14,732 nt of DNA from CAIQIA01 sp049317465 (lineage in GTDB: Bacteria > Cyanobacteriota > Cyanobacteriia > PCC-6307 > Cyanobiaceae). The stretch is from positions 1 to 14,732 of the forward strand of contig JBMOIF010000057.1 of the NCBI GenBank assembly GCA_049317465.1. Reading direction: 5' to 3'. Every line of letters starts with the position of its first letter. Within the stretch, counting starts at the first letter, position 1. Below the pieces are notes generated by a model that had not been told where the DNA came from, did not search any database, and was given only the letters and a program-made list of their open reading frames with translations. The translations under genes and the position numbers were made by a program. Below, piece after piece: positions 1 through 5,998 of the stretch.

Positions 1-1657
1 CCGCCCGCCGGGCCACCTCGGCGGTGGAGACGCCGTTGGCCAGCACCGGTGTCAGGCGCGGGCGACGCCCCGGCGGCGGCAGCGGCAGGCTTGCGGCCAC
101 GGCCCGCGAGCAGGGCACCAGCACCAGACCCAGACGGGCGCACCAGCGCAGCAGCCGGGCCACCACCACGCGCCCCGGCCCCTGCGGCGGCGCAAGGTTC
201 TGCACCGCGCAGCAACGCCGCGGCACCCCCATCAGGAGGGCCGCCAGGGCAACCCAGAGGCTGCGGCGGTTGCAGGGGTACAGCAGCAGAGCCCGCGGCC
301 CCAGCCTGTGCAGCAGCGGCAGCAGCTGCAGCAGCAGCCGCAGACCGTCACGACCGGGTCGTTCAATGAGCGTCAGCCGCCCCTGCCGGGCCAGCGCCTC
401 GAACGGAGCCGCCTGGCTGCGCTCGCCGTCGTCGAGGTTGAGCAGCACGCTCTCAACCCCGGCGGGGGCCCGGCGCAACAGCTCGAGGGCCAGGGTTTCC
501 AGACCACCGGCCGGCAGACCACGCAGCACGTGCAGCACCGCCGGCCGCAGGCCGAGGCAGCGGGCATAGGCCTCGGCCATGGCCCCCACGCCGTAGTCGC
601 GGCAGGCCCGTTCTCGGGCGGCATCCACCCGGCCGGCGGCGGCAGCCGGCGCCGCCAGCACCTCCGCCAGGCCGGCGGCCAGGGCCGCCGGATCGCCAGG
701 GGTCACCAGCAGGCCGCAACGCCCCTCCTGCAGCACCTCCCGGCAGGCGGGCACCGCCGTGGCAACCACCGGCACCCCCGCCGCCATCGCCTCGGCCAGG
801 GCAATCCCGAACCCTTCCAGCGCCAGCGCCGGCCAGGCAAAGACATCTGCCGCGGCCAGCAGCTCGGGCACATCATCGCGCCCCCCCAGGAAGGCCACCG
901 CGTCCTCCACCCCCAGCTGCCTGGCCAGGTCCTCAAGGACAGGCCGGGCACGGCCTTCCCCCACCAGCTGCAGCCGGGCCCGGGGGTGCCGCCGCCGCAG
1001 CAGCGCCAGGGCCCGCAGCAGGGTGGGCAGGTCCCGGCTGCCGTCGAGGCGGCCGACGCTGATCAGCAGCGGCCCTGCCTCCGCCGGGTCCGGGCGGCGG
1101 GGCCGCCGGAAGCGTTCGGGGTCGCAGGCATTGGCGACCGTGATGGCCTCGGCGGGCCGCAACCCGAAATCCCGCAGGCTGGCCTGCCGCACCGCCTCAC
1201 TGCAGCAGACGAGCCGATGGGTCACGGGCCGGCCCAGCTGCACCAGGGCCCGGAAGCGACGGAAGGAGCGGCCGGCATCGACCGGCGGCAGGTTGCCGGC
1301 ATGGACCGCGAGCCGCCGCACCCCCGCCAGCCGCGCCCCCCAGGCGAAGGGGGCATGCCAGCCCAGCGGAAAGCTGAGCACCGCCCGGGGTCGGTCGGGC
1401 CCCACCAGGCTCAGCCCGGCCCAGAACAGCCGCAGCAGGCGGACAGGACCCCGCTCCAGCTGCAGATGGCGCACGGGAACCCCGGCATCGGCGAAGGCCG
1501 GCGCCAGATCATCGGGGCCGCTGAACAAGGTGAGCACCCGCACCGGCAGCCCCTCGGCGCGCCAGTGGCGGGCCAGCTGCAGCGCCAGCACCGGACAGCC
1601 CTCCCGGGCTAGGGAGGCCAGCACGATCAGGCAGGGGGCAGCAAGGCGGCGGGTCAT
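1..1657 (-). CDS. Tandem double-GT4 glycosyltransferase (partial, runs off left edge)
   Basis: The frame is open from an ATG at 1657 to the window edge, giving about 552 residues with no stop. The first module (about residues 1-370) is a complete GT-B family 4 glycosyltransferase. It has an N-terminal LIVLASLAREG strand, SVGRLDGSRDLPTLL at the start of the donor domain, and the EX7E nucleotide-sugar motif EGFGIALAE (E281, E289) followed by AMAAGVPVVAT. A second module starts at about residue 371 with VLHVLRGLPAGGLETLALEL, the typical GT4 N-terminus with its GG loop. It continues through VPCSRAVAASLP to LANGVS before the sequence ends, so its donor domain is outside the window. The predicted role is transfer of two successive sugars onto a cytoplasmic-face lipid-linked glycan; that role is inferred. 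The start overlaps the upstream GT4 stop as ATGA, suggesting translational coupling. Substrates cannot be read from the sequence. Confidence 0.88.
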   Translation of the reverse strand, partial: MTRRLAAPCLIVLASLAREGCPVLALQLARHWRAEGLPVRVLTLFSGPDDLAPAFADAGVPVRHLQLERGPVRLLRLFWAGLSLVGPDRPRAVLSFPLGWHAPFAWGARLAGVRRLAVHAGNLPPVDAGRSFRRFRALVQLGRPVTHRLVCCSEAVRQASLRDFGLRPAEAITVANACDPERFRRPRRPDPAEAGPLLISVGRLDGSRDLPTLLRALALLRRRHPRARLQLVGEGRARPVLEDLARQLGVEDAVAFLGGRDDVPELLAAADVFAWPALALEGFGIALAEAMAAGVPVVATAVPACREVLQEGRCGLLVTPGDPAALAAGLAEVLAAPAAAAGRVDAARERACRDYGVGAMAEAYARCLGLRPAVLHVLRGLPAGGLETLALELLRRAPAGVESVLLNLDDGERSQAAPFEALARQGRLTLIERPGRDGLRLLLQLLPLLHRLGPRALLLYPCNRRSLWVALAALLMGVPRRCCAVQNLAPPQGPGRVVVARLLRWCARLGLVLVPCSRAVAASLPLPPPGRRPRLTPVLANGVSTAEVARRA

Positions 1658-2937
1658 GGGGCGTAGAGGGGCTGCAGCTCCAGGGCCAGGGTGTCGACCG
1701 TGCGGCCCACCACACCGGCGGGGGCCGGCAGCGGCCGCTCCCCCCGGGCGATGGCGGCAAGGAAGGCGCGCCAGGCCTGCGGTGTGGGCGGCAGCAGCAC
1801 CCCCCCGCCGTGGTCGCCGATCAGTTCGGCAATGCCCCCTAGGTCGCTGCCGGCCACGGGCAGTCCGGCAGCGAAGGCCTCCAGCAGGGTGAGGGGGCCG
1901 GTCTCGGGCCAGAGGGACGGCAGCAGCCCCAGGTCGTAACCGGCCAGTCGCGGCAGCAGGTCCGCCGGCGGCAGGCAACCCCGGTGGCGGATGCGGGGGT
2001 CGCCATCCAGGCGCCGCTGCAGCCGCCGGCCGTAGGGGCTGTCCCAACCGGGACCCCACAGGTCGAGCTGCAGGGGCAGCTCCGGCGGCAGCCGCCGGAT
2101 CGCCTCCACCAGCAGATGCACCCCCTTGACCTCAGCGCAGCGGCCCCACCACACCAGCCGCAGGGGGGCGGCCCCCCGGGGGGGTCGCGGCCGCTGCGGC
2201 AGCGGCACGGGTCCGGCGCTGCGCACCAGATGCACACGCTCCATGGGAACGCCGTTGCGTTGCAGCACCTCGGCGCTCCAGCGGGCCAGCACGTGGAACG
2301 CCGCCACCTCGGGTAGCAGCCGCTGCCAACCGCGGCGGAAGGCGGCGGTCAGCGGTCGGGCGGTGAGCAGATGGGCGAGCCGACCGGGGCTGTCGGGACC
2401 AAGGGGCCAGCCGTTCTGACAGGCCACCAGCACCGCCAGGGGGGCCGGCACACCGCCGTTCACCAGGCGACAGTCGGTGCAGCGGCGGTCATCGATGCGG
2501 CCGTCGCACACCTGACGGCGGCGGAAGCGAAGGCTGCCCTGCAGGCAGGTGAAGCCGGGGGCATGCACCGTCATCACCACCCGGATGCCGCGGGCCCGGG
2601 CCGCCAGCACGTGCGAGAGGCCGCAGCGGTCGCTCCAGGAATGCAGATGCAGCACCTGCGGCCGGAAGCCATCGAGCAGGGCGGCGAACCCCGGCAGGCC
2701 ACCGGCCTCCATGGCCAGGCGCCGACACCGGTCGGCAGGCTGCACCGGCGGCAGCAACAGCCGGTCGGCCCCTGGGTCGGCGGCCGGGGGGTCGCTGCCG
2801 GGATCGGCGTGGGCGGCCCAGAGCGCCTGCACGGGCTGCGGCAGCCGGGCCTGGGCCGCCAGCAGCCGGTCGATGAAGACCTCCGTCCCGCCGGTGACGG
2901 GCGGATGCAGGGCATCGGAGAGGTGCAGGATCCGCAT
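1654..2937 (-). CDS. GT4 family glycosyltransferase with four-cysteine insert
   Basis: This 427-residue protein is a GT-B fold family 4 glycosyltransferase. The N-terminus reads MRILHLSDALHPPVTGGTEVF, minus its last residue a classic GT4 start with the GGTE loop. The donor-binding EX7E motif is ETGPLTLLE (E345, E353), followed by AFAAGLPVAGSDLGGIAELI. After VHAPGFTC comes a Cys insert, with C131, C144, C153 and C156 spaced like a small metal site; similar CxxG...C...CxxC inserts are known in other GT4 enzymes of polysaccharide clusters. I chose the ATG at 2937 because it gives the canonical N-terminus; an in-frame GTG at 3003 would add 22 proline-rich residues overlapping the upstream gene. 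With the chosen start the gene lies 11 bp after the DUF5672 gene and its stop overlaps the next start (ATGA). It probably acts on a lipid-linked or surface glycan; donor and acceptor are unknown. Confidence 0.92.
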   Translation of the reverse strand: MRILHLSDALHPPVTGGTEVFIDRLLAAQARLPQPVQALWAAHADPGSDPPAADPGADRLLLPPVQPADRCRRLAMEAGGLPGFAALLDGFRPQVLHLHSWSDRCGLSHVLAARARGIRVVMTVHAPGFTCLQGSLRFRRRQVCDGRIDDRRCTDCRLVNGGVPAPLAVLVACQNGWPLGPDSPGRLAHLLTARPLTAAFRRGWQRLLPEVAAFHVLARWSAEVLQRNGVPMERVHLVRSAGPVPLPQRPRPPRGAAPLRLVWWGRCAEVKGVHLLVEAIRRLPPELPLQLDLWGPGWDSPYGRRLQRRLDGDPRIRHRGCLPPADLLPRLAGYDLGLLPSLWPETGPLTLLEAFAAGLPVAGSDLGGIAELIGDHGGGVLLPPTPQAWRAFLAAIARGERPLPAPAGVVGRTVDTLALELQPLYAP

Positions 2938-2948
2938 CGACCGCCGGT

Positions 2949-3824
2949 TCAGGTCTGGGCCAGCCATGGATCCCACAACTGGCGGTGGCCGGGCAGGGTC
3001 CACCAGGCGTGGGCGCCGAAGGGCAGCCGTCCCAGCCGCTGCAGCTGCTCGCCCGCGTGGCGGTCAATGCCGAAACGCACGGCCTCGTCGTAGGGGGCGA
3101 CGCGGAACCAGGAGAGCACGGCAGGCAGCTGGCGTCCGAAGATCACGTCTTCGTTGATGCCCAGCCAGTGGGCCAGGCCGTTGGCCGGCGCCGGCAGACG
3201 GCAACCGCCGCTGAGACGGCAGGCGAGCCAGCGGGCATGCATCACCAGTCGGCCCCGGCGGCTCCAGCCCTGCAGGTGGCGACGCAGATCGCGATGGCGG
3301 AACACCAGCGGGGCCGCCGCCAGGGCCGCCTCGAAGGCGGCGATGCGCCGCAGCGAAAAGCCGCCGACACCGATGAAGGCGGGCTGCAACGGGTCGAACC
3401 GGTCACCGGGGCCGTAGCAGGGCGGTCCGATGTAGTCCCAGGGTCGGGAGCACCAGGTGAGCAGCTCGTCGGCGAAGACGGTGGCATCCAGCTGATGGAT
3501 CAGCAGATGGCTGTGGGCCCGGTAATGGGCATAGAACGCAGGTCGCAGCATCAGCTGGTTGTAGGCACGCACCGAGGCCATCCAGGGGTCGGGCACCGCA
3601 TGCAGCGTGAACCGGGCCCCACGGCCCACCTGGGCAGCCACGGCCTCGGCGATGGCGGCGGCGCGGCCTGCGGGGCAGAGCAGCACCAGTGGATGGGCCG
3701 CCAGCAGGCGGAAGGCCCGCTGCAGGCTCAGCTGCTCGGGCGGGCGCAGCTGCGGTGAGGGGATGGGGATCACCACCACCGGCGTGGGGGGCGCGGGCCA
3801 GTTACTGACGCCAGAGCCGGGCAT
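2949..3824 (-). CDS. DUF5672 family putative glycosyltransferase
   Basis: About 291 residues matching, from memory, the DUF5672 pattern: YNQLMLRPAFYAHY (about 88-101), LIHQLDATVF with a DxD-like acidic site near D113, WDYIGPPCY (129-137), GVGGFSLR (152-159), NEDVIFG (224-230) and a C-terminal PFGAHAWW. DUF5672 proteins are found in surface-polysaccharide loci and are thought to be GT-A-like glycosyltransferases, but the reaction is not established. The start is uncertain. ATG 3824 overlaps the end of the ABC exporter gene by 23 bp and has a nine-G tract 3 nt upstream. GTG codons at 3779, 3776 and 3773 begin right at the first beta strand (VVVIPI) and would leave a gap of about 22 bp. A more upstream start at 3884 would add residues unlike the family. 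No signal peptide or membrane span is visible, so it is probably cytoplasmic. Confidence 0.82.
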   Translation of the reverse strand: MPGSGVSNWPAPPTPVVVIPIPSPQLRPPEQLSLQRAFRLLAAHPLVLLCPAGRAAAIAEAVAAQVGRGARFTLHAVPDPWMASVRAYNQLMLRPAFYAHYRAHSHLLIHQLDATVFADELLTWCSRPWDYIGPPCYGPGDRFDPLQPAFIGVGGFSLRRIAAFEAALAAAPLVFRHRDLRRHLQGWSRRGRLVMHARWLACRLSGGCRLPAPANGLAHWLGINEDVIFGRQLPAVLSWFRVAPYDEAVRFGIDRHAGEQLQRLGRLPFGAHAWWTLPGHRQLWDPWLAQT

Positions 3825-5589
3825 AGGCCCCCCCCCGTTGCAGGAGAACGTCGTGACAGCCCTGCTCCACCACCCGGCCGGCATCCAGCACCACGATCCG
3901 GTCGGCCTGGCGCACGGTGCTCAGCCGGTGGGCGATCACCAGCACCGTCATCTCGCCGGCCGCGACGGTGATGGCGTCCTGCACCAGGCGCTCGCTGTCG
4001 CGGTCGAGGGCGCTGGTGGCTTCGTCGAGGATGAGCAGCTCCGGCCGACGCAGCAGGGCCCTCGCCAGGCAGAGCCGCTGGCGCTGGCCGCCGCTGAGGC
4101 GATGCCCCCCCTCCCCGAGCGGGGTGGCGTAGCCCCGGGGCAGGGCCTCGATGAAACCGGCGGCCTGGGCCCGGGCGGCGGCGGCGGCGATGGCGGCGGA
4201 ATCGACCGCCAGGCCATGGGCGATGACCTCGGCGACGGTGCCATGGGGCAGCTGGATGTCCTGGCTGACGACACCGAGCCGGGCCCGCCAGCTCAGCGGA
4301 TCCAGACGGGTGAGGTCGATCCCGTCAACGAGGATGCGGCCGCCGCTGGGGTCCCGCAGCCCCACGAGCAGATCGGCGATCGAACTCTTCCCCGACCCGC
4401 TGGGACCCACCAGGGCCGTGACGCTGCCGCAGTCGATGGAGAAGCTCACCTGCTGCAGGGCAGGGGGCTGATGCGGGTCATAACGCAGCTCCACCGCCTC
4501 GAGCACAAGGCCCCGGCGCAGACCGCTGAAGGGCAGTCCCCCCTGGCGGCGCCGCTCGACACCGTCGGCCGCCAGGAGGAGATCGAGGCGGTCAAGACGG
4601 CCGCGGTTGTCGGCCAGCTGCTGCAGGTGATAAACGAGACCCCCCAGTCGCACATTGAGACGCTGCAGGGCAATCACCACCGTCGCGAGGCCGGGCAGCA
4701 CCGCGGCGGGGCGGGGACCGAACACCAGCAGGGCCAGAGCGGCGATCAGGGCCACGACCAGCACCGGCACGAAGCTGCCGAGGGGTCCGCTCAGCTCCAG
4801 CAGCCTCCCCTGGCGCCGCTGGCAATGCTCGAGCCTCTGCAACGGCTCCGCCAGGGTCCGTTCCGCCATCGCGTAGCTGGCGCTGGTGTGCAGCAACCGC
4901 AGAGTGTGGATCTGCTCGGTCAGGCAGGAGGTGACCTGCACCTGGGCCTCGCTGACCCGGGCTGCACCGGCCCCCAGGGCGGGCACCAGCCGCCGCTGCA
5001 GCAGGGCGGCCGCCAGGGCCGGCCCCAGGGCCAGCAGCAGCAGCCAGGGGGAGAGCCGCAGCAGGATCAGCAGATAGGTGAAGCCCAGCAGACCCGACAA
5101 CAGGGCCTGCCCGCTGTGCTGGATCTGCAGCCGCACCGCCTCGGGTCCCTGGCTGAGGTGATCGATCAGATCACCGGCGCGGTAACGGCTGACGCTGGCG
5201 AAGCTGAGGTCAAAGATGCACTGCTGCAGCTGCTGGGTCAGGTGCCGGCGGCAGCGGGCGGCCAGGTCCACCAGGGTGACCTGGTTGATGTACTGGGCGA
5301 GACCCTGCAGGGCCTGGACCAGCACGGCAGCCGCCAGCAGGGTGAAAAACACACCGGTGGGCGGCAACGGTGGCAGTGGCAGCCGTGCCCACCACGGGGG
5401 GGCGGCCGCTCCGGCCAGCTGGCGGATGGCCAGAAACACCAATGCCAGGGTCACGCCCTCGGCCAGGGCAAGCAGCAACCCCGTGGCCAGATGCAGGGCC
5501 AGGCCGACCCTCTGCCCACGGGCTGTGGCCAGGATCAGCCGCCGGGACGGGGAATGCCGCAGGGGGGACGGCAGCACAGGCCGAAACAC
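3802..5589 (-). CDS. ABC exporter, fused membrane and ATPase domains (MsbA/PglK/HepA-like)
   Basis: A 595-residue half-transporter with the usual exporter order. The N-terminal membrane domain has hydrophobic spans at about 30-57, 80-97, 163-200 and 270-290. The C-terminal ATPase (about 360-595) is complete: Walker A GPSGSGKSS (395-403), Q-loop Q443, signature LSGGQ (498-502), Walker B LLILDE (518-523), D-loop SALD and switch H554. It should act as a homodimer in the inner membrane. Surrounded by glycosyltransferases, its likely cargo is a lipid-linked oligosaccharide, glycolipid or polysaccharide, as for PglK, MsbA or cyanobacterial HepA; cargo is inferred. The start codon is GTG at 5589, because an in-frame stop lies at 5620-5622 and the next in-frame Met is residue 241. 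It is the first gene of the minus-strand operon. A G9 run in its last codons coincides with the start of the next gene. Confidence 0.93.
   Translation of the reverse strand: MFRPVLPSPLRHSPSRRLILATARGQRVGLALHLATGLLLALAEGVTLALVFLAIRQLAGAAAPPWWARLPLPPLPPTGVFFTLLAAAVLVQALQGLAQYINQVTLVDLAARCRRHLTQQLQQCIFDLSFASVSRYRAGDLIDHLSQGPEAVRLQIQHSGQALLSGLLGFTYLLILLRLSPWLLLLALGPALAAALLQRRLVPALGAGAARVSEAQVQVTSCLTEQIHTLRLLHTSASYAMAERTLAEPLQRLEHCQRRQGRLLELSGPLGSFVPVLVVALIAALALLVFGPRPAAVLPGLATVVIALQRLNVRLGGLVYHLQQLADNRGRLDRLDLLLAADGVERRRQGGLPFSGLRRGLVLEAVELRYDPHQPPALQQVSFSIDCGSVTALVGPSGSGKSSIADLLVGLRDPSGGRILVDGIDLTRLDPLSWRARLGVVSQDIQLPHGTVAEVIAHGLAVDSAAIAAAAARAQAAGFIEALPRGYATPLGEGGHRLSGGQRQRLCLARALLRRPELLILDEATSALDRDSERLVQDAITVAAGEMTVLVIAHRLSTVRQADRIVVLDAGRVVEQGCHDVLLQRGGAYARLWRQ
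3828..3836 (-). repeat. G9 homopolymer at ABC exporter / DUF5672 junction
   Basis: Nine consecutive C on the plus strand, read as G9 on the coding strand. The run lies in the last codons of the ABC exporter gene (Arg-Gly-Gly-Ala) and ends 3 nt before the ATG at 3824 of the DUF5672 gene. It could act as a G-rich ribosome-binding stretch, or be a slippage-prone tract that alters the exporter C-terminus. A sequencing error in run length is also possible, although the frame as given leads to a normal LWRQ-type ABC end. Confidence 0.6.
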
Positions 5590-5629
5590 GGAACCGTGGC
5601 GCCTCAGAGCGCTGGCACCTTAAGGGGGC

Positions 5630-5649
5630 CCGCCGCCGATCAGCGGCGG
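5630..5649 (-). other. GC-rich stem-loop in the operon leader
   Basis: A perfect 7-bp inverted repeat (CCGCCGC / GCGGCGG) with a 6-nt loop, 41 bp upstream of the GTG start of the ABC exporter gene. On the minus strand it is followed by GGGCCCCC rather than a T-run, so it does not look like a Rho-independent terminator. It may be a 5'-UTR structure or simply a by-product of high GC. Confidence 0.4.
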
Positions 5650-5746
5650 CAACGGCAATCCGTTCAGGTGTCGGCTTTGCGAGCAGACTCCGGAAACGTG
5701 CAGCGCCCAGCCTCAGACCAGGCACCCGTTGTCGGCAGACCCACGG

Positions 5747-5802
5747 ATCAGATTCACCGGAATCAGGGTCACCCGACCAAGGCCGACCAAGACAGATTCA
5801 CC
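5747..5802. repeat. Three imperfect 12-bp direct repeats (ATCAGATTCACC)
   Basis: Copies on the plus strand are ATCAGATTCACC (5747-5758), ATCAGGGTCACC (5762-5773, two mismatches) and GACAGATTCACC (5791-5802, two mismatches). Between the last two lies a separate 9-bp tandem repeat, CCGACCAAG, with a 10-bp period (5773-5781 and 5783-5791). The cluster sits between the tRNA gene and the minus-strand operon, in non-coding DNA, about 160-210 bp upstream of the first start codon. Iterated direct repeats of this kind can be regulator-binding sites; no specific regulator is recognised. Confidence 0.55.
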
Positions 5803-5870
5803 ACTCACGGACGCCAACTTCGCAATGCCATTTCGTCACCATCGCTGTGAAATTGTCGCTGCGATCATCA

Positions 5871-5942
5871 AGCGGGTGACCGGACTCGAACCGGCGACGT
5901 TCAGCTTGGGAAGCTGACATTCTACCACAGAATTACACCCGC
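5871..5942 (-). tRNA. tRNA-Gly (anticodon CCC)
   Basis: 72 nt with a full cloverleaf. The acceptor stem is GCGGGTG paired with CACCCGC, the anticodon stem TCAGC/GCTGA encloses the loop TTCCCAA, and the T arm is GCCGG-TTCGAGT-CCGGT-like with the invariant GGTTCGA. The anticodon CCC lies at plus-strand 5908-5910, so it reads GGG glycine codons. The discriminator base is T and the CCA end is not encoded, so it is added after transcription. The gene lies between the aminotransferase (upstream) and the glycan operon (its 3' side), all on the minus strand. A TAGGGT box at 5951-5956 could be its -10 element. Confidence 0.95.
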
Positions 5943-5950
5943 ATGGTTCA

Positions 5951-5956
5951 ACCCTA
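5951..5956 (-). promoter_or_regulatory. Candidate -10 box of tRNA-Gly
   Basis: On the minus strand the hexamer TAGGGT lies 8 nt upstream of the mature tRNA 5' end, the right distance for transcription to start near 5944. No -35 element is seen because that position is taken by the GC hairpin at 5962-5986. This is a weak match and only a suggestion. Confidence 0.3.
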
Positions 5957-5961
5957 GCAAG

Positions 5962-5986
5962 GGGCCCCCGGTGGCGCCGGGGGCCC
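5962..5986 (-). terminator. Strong hairpin downstream of the aminotransferase gene
   Basis: A perfect 10-bp inverted repeat, GGGCCCCCGG / CCGGGGGCCC, with a 5-nt loop, starting 12 bp after the aminotransferase stop codon. On the transcript it should be very stable. It is followed by CTTGCTAGGGTT rather than a U-run, so it may be a U-less terminator or a 3'-end stabiliser. It separates the aminotransferase mRNA from the co-directional tRNA-Gly. Confidence 0.6.
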
Positions 5987-5998
5987 ACGGCCCCTGCC

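Larger units (their letters stand above)
5590..5870. other. Non-coding leader between tRNA-Gly and the glycan operon
   Basis: These 281 bp hold no convincing gene; reading frames through them are shadow or tRNA-antisense frames. They contain a GC hairpin at 5630-5649 and a cluster of direct repeats at 5747-5802, both described separately. An 8-bp palindrome CCTTAAGG lies at 5618-5625, about 30 bp before the GTG of the ABC exporter. No clear -35/-10 pair for the minus-strand operon was found, so the promoter position stays open. The operon could also be reached by read-through from the tRNA transcript, since no U-tract terminator follows the tRNA. Confidence 0.6.

Noticed and set aside
308..1892. 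Long plus-strand frames of 434 and 377 codons
   Set aside because: They are antisense shadows of the double-GT4 gene and of the end of the GT4 gene; composition is dominated by Gln/Gly/Pro or Arg/Ser and no domain is recognisable.
2160..2187. Palindromic C6G7 stretch inside the GT4 gene
   Set aside because: It falls in the proline/arginine-rich linker between the two GT domains (RPRPPRGAAP) and is explained by codon choice; no sign of a regulatory role.
3607..5850. A 747-codon open frame on the plus strand
   Set aside because: It is antisense to the ABC exporter, whose motifs are unmistakable. The translation is Gln/Gly/His-rich low complexity, as expected from the reverse complement of GC-rich coding DNA.
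5849..5870. Possible terminator after tRNA-Gly
   Set aside because: Only a 5-bp ATCGC/GCGAT inverted repeat with a long loop and no T-run; too weak to call.
5729..5917. Small plus-strand frame ending TGLEPATFSLGS
   Set aside because: This is the well-known spurious peptide from reading the antisense strand of a tRNA-Gly gene.
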